Below, in pieces: positions 1-6,463 of a stretch of DNA of 13,172 nucleotides (positions are counted from its first letter, which is position 1; every line of letters begins with the position of its first letter). The DNA lies in assembly GCA_029859085.1 (NCBI GenBank), contig JAOUDU010000018.1, positions 1 through 13,172 of the forward strand. The letters are read 5' to 3'. The position numbers and the translations under genes are program-made. Below the pieces are notes generated by a model that saw nothing but the letters and a program-made list of their open reading frames with translations, was not told the origin of the DNA and did no database searches. This DNA is from Gammaproteobacteria bacterium. Lineage in GTDB: Bacteria; Pseudomonadota; Gammaproteobacteria; Pseudomonadales; Halieaceae.

Positions 1-1
1 T

Positions 2-163
2 GTGGACACCGGCAATACGTTGCGGGCAAATGGCATGGAGCCGCTGGAGGAAATCGCGGCGATAAGCTCTCGCCTTGTGGTCAACAAGGCCGCCATGCGG
101 TCACGCTGCGCGATCATCCAGGGGGTAATCAATGACCTGGCCGCCGTGGTTCCACAGGGCTGA
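2..163 (+). CDS. hisG: ATP phosphoribosyltransferase, catalytic subunit (3' end only)
   Basis: This is the last 53 codons of hisG, cut by the left window edge and ending in TGA at 161-163. HisG joins ATP and PRPP in the first, committed step of histidine biosynthesis in the cytoplasm. The visible sequence begins [19 protein letters not shown] and includes VVNKAAMR, both typical of the end of the catalytic domain. Translation stops about 15 residues after that motif, so there is no room for the roughly 75-residue C-terminal histidine-binding domain of long-form HisG (E. coli type). It is therefore probably the short form, which works with the regulatory subunit HisZ; hisZ is not in this window. 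The stop codon is followed immediately by the hisD ATG, which implies co-transcription and likely translational coupling. Identity is secure; the form is inferred from the C-terminus alone. Confidence 0.93.
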   Translation: MDTGNTLRANGMEPLEEIAAISSRLVVNKAAMRSRCAIIQGVINDLAAVVPQG

Positions 164-1465
164 ATGACGATGTTGCGACTGGACAGCAGCCAGGCCGATT
201 TCGACCAGCGCCTGGAGCGATTGACGGCCTGGCAGGCAGGCCAGGACGGGGAGGTCGCCCGGGCCGTGGCCGCTATTATCGAGGACGTGGCCAGGCGCGG
301 CGATGAGGCGGTACTGGAGTACACCGCGCGGTTTGACGGGCTGGAAGCCGGGACGGTGGCGGAACTCGAGGTATCCCGGGAGCGCATGGTGGCGGCGCTT
401 GAGCGGATTGAGCCGGCGCAACGCGAGGCGCTTGAATACGCGGCCGACCGCATTCGCCGTTATCACGAACACCAGGCGCAGCCCAGTTGGCAGTACCGGG
501 ACGAGGCGGGCAACCTGCTGGGCCAGCAGATCACTCCGCTGGAGCGCGCGGGAATCTATGTTCCCGGTGGCAAGGCCAGCTATCCGTCCTCGGTGCTGAT
601 GAATGCACTGCCGGCGAAGGTCGCCGGGGTGGATGAAATCATCATGGTGGTACCTGCCCCCGCCGGGGAGCTCAGCGACCTGGTGCTGGCCGCGGCCCGG
701 ATCGCGCGGGTCGACCGGGTATTCACCATTGGCGGAGCCCAGGCCGTGGCCGCGCTGGCCTATGGCACCCGCACGGTTCCGGGCGTGGACAAGATCGTGG
801 GCCCGGGCAACATCTATGTCGCCACCGCCAAGCGCCAGGTGTTTGGCCGCGTCGGTATAGACATGGTGGCCGGTCCCTCGGAAATCCTGGTGATCTGCGA
901 CGGCAGCACTGACCCCGACTGGGTGGCGATGGACCTGTTTTCCCAGGCGGAGCACGATGAAAATGCCCAGTCCCTGCTGCTGTGCCCGGATCCTGCCTAC
1001 CTGGAGCGGGTGCATGCGAGTATCGAGCGTCTCCTGCCGGGGATGGAGCGGTCGGATATCATCCGCGCCTCCCTGGCGACCCGCGGCGCGATGATCAGGA
1101 CACGCGATCTGGCCGAAGCCGTTGCAATAAGCAACCGGCTGGCGCCGGAACACCTCGAGTTATCCGTAGAGGATCCCGAGGCGCTGCTGCCGCAGGTGCG
1201 CCATGCCGGCGCGATTTTCATGGGGCCTTACACCTCGGAAGCGCTGGGGGATTATTGCGCCGGCCCCAACCACGTGTTGCCGACCTCCCGCTCGGCGCGG
1301 TTTTCCTCGCCCCTGGGTGTCTATGACTTCCAGAAACGCAGTTCACTGATCATGTGCAGCGAGCGCGGTGTACAGGAACTGGGGCGAGTGGCCTCAACCC
1401 TGGCGCGGGGCGAGGCGCTGACAGCGCATGCGCGCAGTGCCGAGTTGCGCTTGAAAAAGGACTAG
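164..1465 (+). CDS. hisD: Histidinol dehydrogenase
   Basis: HisD oxidises L-histidinol to L-histidine in two NAD+-dependent steps, the last reactions of the pathway, as a cytoplasmic zinc homodimer. The 433-residue product matches the family length (434 in E. coli). Visible hallmarks are [13 protein letters not shown] at about 190-202, the [17 protein letters not shown] stretch at 212-228, and DMVAGPSEI. By alignment from memory the zinc ligands are Gln261 and His264 (in FSQAEHDE), Asp363 and His422 (in TAHARS); the catalytic pair is Glu329-His330 (APEHLE) and His370 lies in GPNHVLP. No expected residue is missing. The start directly follows the hisG stop; a second in-frame ATG two codons on (170) has slightly better spacing from the CAGGG sequence at 155-159, so the exact start is uncertain by two codons. 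The gene ends 4 bp from the convergent degS stop. Confidence 0.98.
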   Translation: MTMLRLDSSQADFDQRLERLTAWQAGQDGEVARAVAAIIEDVARRGDEAVLEYTARFDGLEAGTVAELEVSRERMVAALERIEPAQREALEYAADRIRRYHEHQAQPSWQYRDEAGNLLGQQITPLERAGIYVPGGKASYPSSVLMNALPAKVAGVDEIIMVVPAPAGELSDLVLAAARIARVDRVFTIGGAQAVAALAYGTRTVPGVDKIVGPGNIYVATAKRQVFGRVGIDMVAGPSEILVICDGSTDPDWVAMDLFSQAEHDENAQSLLLCPDPAYLERVHASIERLLPGMERSDIIRASLATRGAMIRTRDLAEAVAISNRLAPEHLELSVEDPEALLPQVRHAGAIFMGPYTSEALGDYCAGPNHVLPTSRSARFSSPLGVYDFQKRSSLIMCSERGVQELGRVASTLARGEALTAHARSAELRLKKD

Positions 1466-1469
1466 CGAG

Positions 1470-2585
1470 CTAGCCCCCCGCCTGGGTAATAGCCCCAACC
1501 ACCGCCCGCAAATCCATTTTTTGCTGGCCTCGCAACAGGGCGATATCCACCGAATCCCCCGGTCTTAGCAGGGCGATGCGATGCATGGTCAGGCGGCCGT
1601 CCTTGACCGGTTCCCCGTCGATATGGGTGATGAGATCTCCGGGCATGACGCCGGCTCTCTGGGCGGGGCCGTTCGTTGCCACCTCGACCACCGCCAGCGC
1701 CTGCCCGGTTTTACCGTCGGCCTGTCTGATGCCGACCGGTTCCACGCTGACCCCCAGCCAGCCGCGGATGACCTCGCCGTAATCTATCAGGTCCTGCATC
1801 ACGAAAACGGCAAGGTTTACCGGGATGGCGAGGCTGATGCCGATGCCCGTGGCGTTGTTGTGTCCCTCGCTGTTGCCGGTGTAGATCAGCGTGTTGATGC
1901 CCAGCAGGCGGCCGCGGGTGTCGACCAGTGCGCCGCCCGAATTGCCCAGGTGAATGATCGCGTCGGTCTGTATGTAGTCCTCATAGGCGTTGGGTTGCAA
2001 GCCATAGCGACCCAGGGCGGAGACAATTCCCTGGGTTACGGAGTGGCCAAAACCCAGCGGGTTGCCGATGGCCAGTACCACGTCTCCCACCCTGGCGGCA
2101 TTGGAGTCCCCGAGGGTGATGGGTTGCAGGTCCGGCAGGTCCACCTTCAGCACCGCCAGGTCGGTTGCCGTGTCGGTCCCGATAACCACCGCGTTGGCGG
2201 AGCGCCCGTCCTGCAGCATCACCTGGATTGCGTCCGCGCCGGCGATGACGTGATTGTTGGTCAGGATATGGCCGGCTCTGGTGACAATCACGCCGGAGCC
2301 CAGTGACCGCTCTATGCGCTGGCGCTGGGGAGGTATCCCCGGTTGGGCAAAGCGTCGGGTCAGGCCGCTGTCAGTGCGCCCGTCGGGGCCGGAGCTTACC
2401 AGTTTGGCTGTGTAGATATTGACGACCGCCGGAGTGGCGGCGCGCACCGCATTGGCGTAGCTGACGACTTCGTATCCCGAGGAGCCGAGGCCTCCGGTTG
2501 CGGGCAGGACCCACCGGTCCAGTATCAGCAGTGCCAGCAGCAGACCTGCGACGGCGGGCCAGGTAAGGAATTTCAGGCTCTGCAT
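1470..2585 (-). CDS. degS: Inner-membrane-anchored serine endoprotease DegS/AlgW
   Basis: DegS-type proteases sense misfolded outer-membrane proteins through a PDZ domain and cut the anti-sigma factor RseA (MucA in Pseudomonas), starting release of sigma-E. The 371-residue product has one N-terminal membrane segment (about residues 9-27), then a trypsin-like domain with catalytic triad His112 (TNNHVIAG), Asp142 (TATDLAVLK) and Ser217 (GNSGGAL). A single PDZ domain covers about 275-365, including GWLGVSVE and GVMPGDLI. One PDZ plus an uncleaved anchor indicates DegS rather than DegP/DegQ, which have two PDZ domains and a cleaved signal. The residues before the nucleophile read IHLGNSGG where relatives often have NPGNSGG. 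The start has only a weak ribosome site, and an ATG at 2611 is out of frame. It lies 47 bp downstream of zapG on the same strand, probably one transcript, as in the E. coli zapG-degQ-degS region. Confidence 0.96.
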   Translation of the reverse strand: MQSLKFLTWPAVAGLLLALLILDRWVLPATGGLGSSGYEVVSYANAVRAATPAVVNIYTAKLVSSGPDGRTDSGLTRRFAQPGIPPQRQRIERSLGSGVIVTRAGHILTNNHVIAGADAIQVMLQDGRSANAVVIGTDTATDLAVLKVDLPDLQPITLGDSNAARVGDVVLAIGNPLGFGHSVTQGIVSALGRYGLQPNAYEDYIQTDAIIHLGNSGGALVDTRGRLLGINTLIYTGNSEGHNNATGIGISLAIPVNLAVFVMQDLIDYGEVIRGWLGVSVEPVGIRQADGKTGQALAVVEVATNGPAQRAGVMPGDLITHIDGEPVKDGRLTMHRIALLRPGDSVDIALLRGQQKMDLRAVVGAITQAGG

Positions 2586-2632
2586 GTTCCGGCCCGGGGG
2601 AGATTATTCATGGGGACAATGCGTCAGGCGGT

Positions 2633-3133
2633 CTACTCGATGTCCGCGGCCGCCCTGGCGCCGGCTTTTTCACCCTGGGCTGCACTGGCCCTGCGGTCAA
2701 TTCCGAACTCCTCGTTGAGCATGCCTTTTTCTCCGGGCGAAGCCTTGGGGGCGTAATCCAGGGGCGGCCTGACGTCCGCCAGGTAGGGAGGAATCTCGGA
2801 TTCATCCCGGCGGCCATCGAGTTGCTCCAGCGACACCGGACCCCTGCCCTGGCAGAGGGCGCTGGCCCCCTGGGCCAGGTGGTTGTGTACGTCCCGGTAA
2901 CGCTCGGTCAGGTTGTTCAGCAAGGTGGCGGTCTCGGTGAAATGCTCCACCACCTCGTCCTCGTAGGCTTTCTTGTCCTGCAGTACCTGGTCGAGCCTGA
3001 GTTCTGCTTCGCGCTGGCGCTGGGCGGCCGGCGAAGTGCGCCGCCCGAACACCACGCCGAGGCCCGCCCCCACAATGAACAGGGCGACCCCCGCAAGGAT
3101 TACGATCGTCAGGCTGTACTGGGCTGGTTCCAC
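2633..3133 (-). CDS. zapG: ZapG/YhcB-family (DUF1043) membrane-anchored coiled-coil protein
   Basis: YhcB/ZapG is a small inner-membrane protein linked to cell division, cell-wall synthesis and envelope integrity in E. coli; it has no known enzymatic activity. The product has one transmembrane segment (about residues 8-29, ending GVVFGRR), a charged helical or coiled-coil stretch (about 37-60), and the family signature EHFTETATLLNNLTERYR (about 63-80) continuing to HLAQGASAL. A proline- and charge-rich tail of about 70 residues makes it longer (166 aa) than E. coli YhcB (about 132). I place the start at the GTG at 3133 because AGAGGA lies 6 bases upstream and a promoter candidate ends just before it. 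An in-frame ATG at 3205 would add 24 residues ahead of the membrane segment. Its location between degS and divergent zapE matches the E. coli arrangement. Confidence 0.88.
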   Translation of the reverse strand: MEPAQYSLTIVILAGVALFIVGAGLGVVFGRRTSPAAQRQREAELRLDQVLQDKKAYEDEVVEHFTETATLLNNLTERYRDVHNHLAQGASALCQGRGPVSLEQLDGRRDESEIPPYLADVRPPLDYAPKASPGEKGMLNEEFGIDRRASAAQGEKAGARAAADIE

Positions 3134-3172
3134 AGGCGGGTCCTCTTCTACCGGCAATTTCGAAGCCGCGCC

Positions 3173-3201
3173 AGTATAACCTCTGGGGCGCGGGACTGTA
3201 A
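3173..3201 (-). promoter_or_regulatory. Candidate sigma70 promoter for zapG-degS
   Basis: Read on the - strand, TATACT (3178-3173) is a good -10 match and lies 17 bases from TTACAG (3201-3196), a poor -35. Transcription would begin near 3165-3160, about 30 bases before the GTG at 3133 and downstream of the ATG at 3205. It therefore favours the GTG start. The call rests on consensus matching only. Confidence 0.4.
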
Positions 3202-3244
3202 CCATAGAGACGCTCGCGTCCCCACTCGCATCGCGAGCGCGGCG

Positions 3245-3273
3245 TTGCCAAGTATCTGGCCGGTGGTTAAAGT
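3245..3273 (+). promoter_or_regulatory. Candidate sigma70 promoter for zapE
   Basis: TTGCCA (3245-3250, 5 of 6 to the -35 consensus) is separated by 17 bases from TAAAGT (3268-3273, 4 of 6 to the -10). This places a transcript start near 3280, about 50 bases before the zapE ATG. It lies back to back with the zapG promoter candidate in the 195-bp divergent region. The call rests on consensus matching only. Confidence 0.4.
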
Positions 3274-3328
3274 GTGGCGCTCGCACAGCCAAACCGACCC
3301 GGCGGCACACTTCGATGCAGCACCCCGA

Positions 3329-4429
3329 ATGACCACACCCTGGCAGCGCTATCAGGCAGACCTGCAGCGGGAGGATTTTTCCCACGACCATGCCCAGGAG
3401 CAGGCCGTAAAGCTGTTGCAGGACCTGTATGAGCGGCTGGTGGCGCGCCGGCGCGAGCGTCACGGCGGGGTGATCGGCTGGCTGCGGCGTGTTCGCGGGC
3501 AGCGCCAGGAACCTGAGATTGGCCTCTACCTCTGGGGCGGGGTAGGGCGCGGCAAGACCTACCTGGTGGACACCTTCTACGATTGCCTGCCTTTCAAGCA
3601 GAAAATGCGCGTGCACTTTCACCGCTTCATGCGGCGGGTGCACGAGGAGTTGCGGGGCCTGGAGGGGGAGAAAGACCCGCTGGAGAAAGTGGCGGATACG
3701 CTGGCGCAGGAGGCTGTGGTGCTCTGCTTCGACGAGTTTTACGTCAGCGATATAGCCGACGCGATGATCCTGGGGGGGCTCATGGAGGCGCTTTTTGCCC
3801 GTGGCGTCTGCCTGGTGGCGACTTCCAATATCGAGCCGGCGCGGCTCTACGAGAACGGTTTGCAGCGGCAGCGCTTCCTTCCCGCCATCGCCCTTGTGGA
3901 GAAATACACCCGGGTGGTCAACGTGGATGCCGGTATCGACTATCGCCTGCGCACCCTGCAGCAGGCCGAGTTGTACCACTATCCCCTCGACGCTGACGCC
4001 GACGCCAGCCTGCGGGACAGTTTTGACAAGCTGGCGGCGCTGCCCGGCAATCACTGGGAGCGCATGGAGGTGAATGGCCGCTATATCACCTGCCGCTGCC
4101 GGGCGGATGATGTGGGCTGGTTTGACTTTGCCGAACTCTGCGACGGCCCCCGCTCACAGAACGACTACATCGAGCTGTCGAGGATGTTCCATGCGGTCCT
4201 GATATCCGGCGTGCCGGTATTCAGCCCGGACACGGATGACCAGGCCCGGCGCTTTATCAACCTGGTGGACGAGTTCTACGACCGCAATGTGAAGCTGGTG
4301 CTGGCCGCCGCCGGCCCCCTGCCGGGCCTGTACGGGGGCGGGCGGCTGGCTTTTGAGTTCCGGCGGACGATTTCCCGCTTGCAGGAGATGCAGTCTTACG
4401 AGTACCTTGCACGGGAGCACAGACCCTAG
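3329..4429 (+). CDS. zapE: Cell division protein ZapE, AAA+ family P-loop ATPase
   Basis: ZapE (formerly YhcM; AFG1-like ATPase family) associates with FtsZ at the constricting septum in E. coli and matters under low oxygen or stress. The product has 366 residues (E. coli about 375). The N-terminus is MTTPWQRYQADL. A Walker A motif GGVGRGKT is at 70-77, Walker B VLCFDEF at 131-137 followed by YVSDIADA, and sensor-1-like LVATSNIEP at 162-170. The C-terminal part holds RYITCRCR and the family-typical YIELSRMFHAVLISGVPV. The reading frame stays open upstream to about 2822, but that stretch is antisense to zapG and carries no family similarity, so I use the ATG at 3329; the ribosome site there is weak. 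It diverges from zapG, has its own promoter candidate and is followed by a terminator, so it is probably monocistronic. Confidence 0.96.
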   Translation: MTTPWQRYQADLQREDFSHDHAQEQAVKLLQDLYERLVARRRERHGGVIGWLRRVRGQRQEPEIGLYLWGGVGRGKTYLVDTFYDCLPFKQKMRVHFHRFMRRVHEELRGLEGEKDPLEKVADTLAQEAVVLCFDEFYVSDIADAMILGGLMEALFARGVCLVATSNIEPARLYENGLQRQRFLPAIALVEKYTRVVNVDAGIDYRLRTLQQAELYHYPLDADADASLRDSFDKLAALPGNHWERMEVNGRYITCRCRADDVGWFDFAELCDGPRSQNDYIELSRMFHAVLISGVPVFSPDTDDQARRFINLVDEFYDRNVKLVLAAAGPLPGLYGGGRLAFEFRRTISRLQEMQSYEYLAREHRP

Positions 4430-4438
4430 CGGGCGTCA

Positions 4439-4497
4439 GGTCAGGCCCGGTTTGGCGGCGGGCTTCGCGCCCGGGTGAGTGCCATTCAGTCCTGACC
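4439..4497 (+). other. Nested hairpin downstream of zapE
   Basis: GGTCAGG (4439-4445) pairs with CCTGACC (4491-4497), and the 45-base interval contains a second hairpin with CGGGC (4459-4463) opposite GCCCG (4469-4473) around a TTCGC loop. No T-run follows, so it is not a terminator itself. It may protect the zapE mRNA 3' end. No function can be assigned. Confidence 0.4.
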
Positions 4498-4512
4498 CCC
4501 TCCGGCAGAAGA

Positions 4513-4540
4513 GGGGCGGGAATTTGCCCCCGTTTTTTTT
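4513..4540 (+). terminator. Rho-independent terminator of zapE
   Basis: GGGGC (4513-4517) pairs with GCCCC (4526-4530) around an 8-base loop, followed by CG and eight consecutive T (4533-4540). It sits immediately before the rplM promoter candidate and would separate zapE from the ribosomal operon. Confidence 0.75.
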
Positions 4541-4542
4541 GC

Positions 4543-4571
4543 TTGAAATAGGGTCGTCCATTGATTAGTAT
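4543..4571 (+). promoter_or_regulatory. rplMp: Candidate sigma70 promoter for rplM-rpsI
   Basis: TTGAAA (4543-4548, 5 of 6 to the -35 consensus) lies 17 bases from TAGTAT (4566-4571, 4 of 6 to the -10). The predicted start near 4578-4580 leaves a short leader of about 33 bases. In E. coli L13 represses its own operon through the rplM leader; whether this short leader can do so is not visible. The predicted transcript start also argues against using the in-frame ATG at 4586. Confidence 0.6.
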
Positions 4572-4612
4572 TCGCGCTCTCGAAATTGGAGCCCTCCAAG
4601 AGGCTGTTATTC

Positions 4613-5041
4613 ATGAAAACTTTTAGTGCCAAAGCAGGTGAAGTCAACCACGACTGGTTCGTGGTGGACGCTGCCGACAAGACCCTGGGTCGCCTCGCCA
4701 GTGAGATTGCTCACCGCCTGCGTGGCAAGCACAAGGCCGAATATACCCCGCATGTTGACACCGGCGACTACATTGTCGTGATCAATGCTGAGAAAATCCG
4801 TGTTACCGGTGCCAAGTCGAAAGACAAGCTATATCATCACCACACCGGCTATCCCGGTGGTATCAAGTCCATTTCCTTTGAAAAACTGATCGACAAGGCG
4901 CCGGAGCGGGTTATCCAGGGGGCGGTCAAAGGCATGCTGCCGCGCAATCCGCTGGGTCGGGCCATGTTCAAGAAGCTGAAAGTGTATGCGGGCGCCGAGC
5001 ACCCGCACGCGGCGCAGCAGCCACAAGTACTGAACGTTTAA
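4613..5041 (+). CDS. rplM: 50S ribosomal protein L13
   Basis: L13 is an early-assembly protein of the large ribosomal subunit. The product is 142 residues, the same as E. coli L13, and begins [20 protein letters not shown]. Family hallmarks include [17 protein letters not shown], the [10 protein letters not shown] strand, [13 protein letters not shown] sequence ([12 protein letters not shown]) and [22 protein letters not shown] choose the ATG at 4613 because AAGAGG (4598-4603) lies 9 bases upstream and the length then fits the family exactly; an in-frame ATG at 4586 would add nine unconserved residues. rpsI follows 13 bases after the stop, the usual L13-S9 operon. The pair is bounded by strong terminators on both sides (4513-4540 and 5494-5529), which implies an insulated two-gene transcript. 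Confidence 0.99.
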   Translation: MKTFSAKAGEVNHDWFVVDAADKTLGRLASEIAHRLRGKHKAEYTPHVDTGDYIVVINAEKIRVTGAKSKDKLYHHHTGYPGGIKSISFEKLIDKAPERVIQGAVKGMLPRNPLGRAMFKKLKVYAGAEHPHAAQQPQVLNV

Positions 5042-5054
5042 CGGATATCAATTT

Positions 5055-5447
5055 ATGTCAGCAACGCAATATTACGGAACGGGCCGCCGCAAGACCTCCA
5101 CTGCCCGCGTTTTTATCAGGAACGGCGCCGGTAATATTACCGTCAACCAGCGCCCTCTGGATGTGTACTTCGGTCGTGAGGTGGCTCGCATGATCGTGCG
5201 CCAGCCTCTGGAACTGGTTGATTTGAAAGACAAATTTGATATCAATGTCACGGTTCAGGGCGGCGGCAGCTTCGGCCAGGCCGGCGCGATCCGGCACGGT
5301 ATCACCCGCGCCCTGATGGAATACGACGAGACCCTGCGCACGCCGCTGCGCAGCGCGGGTTATGTGACCCGCGATGCCCGCGAGGTGGAGCGCAAGAAGG
5401 TCGGCCTGCGCAAGGCGCGCAAGCGTCCCCAGTACTCCAAGCGTTAA
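5055..5447 (+). CDS. rpsI: 30S ribosomal protein S9
   Basis: S9 belongs to the head of the small ribosomal subunit, and its basic C-terminal tail reaches the P-site tRNA. The product has 130 residues, as in E. coli. Hallmarks are [16 protein letters not shown] near the N-terminus, [19 protein letters not shown] in the middle, and the C-terminal [11 protein letters not shown], whose final Lys-Arg is the part that contacts tRNA. It begins 13 bases after the rplM stop with only a weak upstream GGAT sequence, so translation probably depends partly on ribosomes finishing rplM. A strong terminator lies 46 bases after the stop. No anomalies are seen. Confidence 0.99.
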   Translation: MSATQYYGTGRRKTSTARVFIRNGAGNITVNQRPLDVYFGREVARMIVRQPLELVDLKDKFDINVTVQGGGSFGQAGAIRHGITRALMEYDETLRTPLRSAGYVTRDAREVERKKVGLRKARKRPQYSKR

Positions 5448-5493
5448 GCAGCGGGGGCTCCCGCGTGTTGCGGGAATCTCGGGAGAACGACAA

Positions 5494-5529
5494 GCGCCCG
5501 GCTGTTCCCACAGTCCGGGCGTTTTTTTT
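5494..5529 (+). terminator. Rho-independent terminator of rplM-rpsI
   Basis: CGCCCGG (5495-5501) pairs perfectly with CCGGGCG (5515-5521). An inner CTGT/ACAG pairing extends the stem across one unpaired T. Eight T (5522-5529) follow at once. A smaller hairpin precedes it (CTCCCG at 5458 onward opposite CGGGAG ending at 5484). Confidence 0.9.
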
Positions 5530-5530
5530 A

Positions 5531-5587
5531 TGTACAGGATGTGCGGTAGGTCGCGACAGGCATGGATGCCGGTAGCGACGATGTACC
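5531..5587. repeat. Nested palindromic repeat-like element
   Basis: The stretch is bounded by GTACA (5532-5536) and its complement TGTAC (5582-5586). Inside, TCGC (5551-5554) pairs with GCGA (5575-5578), and the centre is GGCAT-GG-ATGCC (5559-5570). A second, imperfect palindrome of similar type, ACAGGATGT, is at 5534-5542. The shared GGATG core within short dyads resembles dispersed intergenic repeats I recall from other marine gammaproteobacteria, but only one copy is visible here, so calling it a dispersed repeat is inference. The TAGCGACG at 5573-5580 recurs at 5671-5678, followed in both cases by a CCCCGGGG run. Confidence 0.45.
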
Positions 5588-5728
5588 CCGGGGAAGGGGG
5601 CAGGCTCTGCGGAACGGGGGCTGCGTCGCGAGAGGCCGCCCGGCGTGCCCCGCCCTGTCGGGTGCACCGCTAGCGACGTCCCCGGGGGCGGCGGGAAGCC
5701 TCGATTCCAGGCTTGAACCTCGCCCGGA
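5588..5728. other. GC-rich intergenic stretch without a recognisable gene
   Basis: This part of the 413-bp rpsI-petA gap is very rich in G and C, with several C and G runs. Open frames cross it on both strands but show no family-like sequence and lack plausible ribosome sites. A partial inverted pairing between CGTCGCGAG (about 5623-5632) and CTAGCGACG (5670-5678) suggests it may belong to the same element as 5531-5587. I see no tRNA or known riboswitch. Confidence 0.4.
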
Positions 5729-5750
5729 AACCCTTTGCAGTCAAAGGGTT
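5729..5750. promoter_or_regulatory. Perfect 9-bp inverted repeat upstream of petA
   Basis: AACCCTTTG (5729-5737) and CAAAGGGTT (5742-5750) are exact reverse complements around a 4-base CAGT spacer. No T-run follows on either strand that would make a typical terminator. It ends 5 bases before the candidate petA -35 element, a place where an operator would act. It could equally form an RNA hairpin if transcription starts further upstream. Confidence 0.45.
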
Positions 5751-5754
5751 CTCC

Positions 5755-5783
5755 TTGTAAGAACAGGGCAAAATCATTACCAT
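5755..5783 (+). promoter_or_regulatory. Weak candidate promoter for petABC, with a small dyad
   Basis: TTGTAA (5755-5760, 4 of 6) and TACCAT (5778-5783, 4 of 6) are separated by 17 bases, giving a leader of about 70 bases. A dyad GCAAAA/ATTTGC (5768-5787) overlaps the -10 and loosely resembles AT-rich iron-regulator sites. The match is too weak to name a regulator. Confidence 0.3.
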
Positions 5784-5860
5784 TTGCACCTTTTTTGGGA
5801 ACAGCTGAACCGGCGGCGTGGAAGTGGCTGTACAGGGGCGGGCAATCAGGAGAGAAAAGC

Positions 5861-6463
5861 ATGACTAGCAATGTCGTAAACTCCGGCAGGAGAAAGTTCC
5901 TGACGGCTGCCACCAGCCTGGTCGGGGTGGCTGGCGCGGTGGGGGTTGCGGTTCCTTTTGTCGGGTCCTGGAACCCCTCTGCCAAAGCCAAGGCGGCGGG
6001 CGCGCCGGTCAAGGCGGATATCAGCAAGATTGAGCCGGGCCAGATGGTGATCGTGGAATGGCGCGGCAAGCCGGTGTACGTGGTGAATCGCACCGATGCC
6101 CAGCTGGAGGAGCTGCCGAAGCTGAACGACTCGCTCAAGGACCCGGATTCGAAGATCTCAGAGCAACCCGCCTACATCAAGGGAGTCGACCGCGCGATCC
6201 GGCCCAACCTGCTGGTGATCGTGGGTCTTTGCACCCACCTTGGCTGCGCACCCAAGTTCCGGCCTGAGGTCGGCGCCGCCGATCTGGCGGTGGGCGGGCA
6301 GGAGTGGGAGGGCGGCTTTTTCTGCCCCTGTCACGGCTCCAAGTTCGACCTGTCCGGTCGCGTCTTCGAAGGCGTCCCGGCACCGACAAACCTGGTAGTC
6401 CCCCCGTATTCTTTCGAGGGTGACAATGTCCTTGTGATTGGCGTGGATGCGGAGGCTGCCTGA
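5861..6463 (+). CDS. petA: Ubiquinol-cytochrome c reductase, Rieske iron-sulfur subunit
   Basis: This subunit carries the [2Fe-2S] cluster that takes the first electron from ubiquinol at the Qo site and passes it to cytochrome c1. The 200-residue product starts with a twin-arginine type signal anchor: GRRKFLTAA (residues 9-17) followed by a hydrophobic segment to about residue 33, kept as the membrane anchor in this family. The cluster motifs are CTHLGC (124-129; ligands Cys124, His126) and CPCHGS (155-160; ligands Cys155, His158), with Cys129 and Cys157 forming the usual disulfide. The ATG at 5861 has AGGAGA 7 bases upstream. An in-frame ATG at 5735 is rejected because it would bury the Tat signal 42 residues in. 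The stop overlaps the petB start by one base (TGATG), so translation is coupled. Confidence 0.98.
   Translation: MTSNVVNSGRRKFLTAATSLVGVAGAVGVAVPFVGSWNPSAKAKAAGAPVKADISKIEPGQMVIVEWRGKPVYVVNRTDAQLEELPKLNDSLKDPDSKISEQPAYIKGVDRAIRPNLLVIVGLCTHLGCAPKFRPEVGAADLAVGGQEWEGGFFCPCHGSKFDLSGRVFEGVPAPTNLVVPPYSFEGDNVLVIGVDAEAA

Noticed and set aside
101..1153. A 350-codon open frame antisense to hisD
   Set aside because: The sense strand encodes a full-length HisD with every active-site residue; the antisense product shows no family features.
2822..3328. Upstream extension of the zapE reading frame
   Set aside because: It is antisense to zapG, has no ZapE-like sequence, and would make the protein about 170 residues too long.
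2633..4054. A 473-codon open frame on the - strand containing zapG
   Set aside because: Only the part from about 3133 down to 2633 resembles a known family; the upstream two thirds are antisense to the conserved zapE coding sequence.
4586..4612. rplM start at the upstream ATG 4586
   Set aside because: It would add nine residues absent from the family, lies only a few bases after the predicted transcript start, and the ATG at 4613 has a proper ribosome site and gives the standard 142-residue length.
5735..5860. An in-frame ATG at 5735 that would extend petA by 42 codons
   Set aside because: It would move the twin-arginine signal away from the N-terminus and lies inside the inverted repeat, whereas the ATG at 5861 has a strong ribosome site.
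5302..6138. A 278-codon - strand frame spanning rpsI, the intergenic gap and petA
   Set aside because: It overlaps two certain genes and two regulatory structures; its translation is low-complexity Arg/Pro/Ser-rich sequence.
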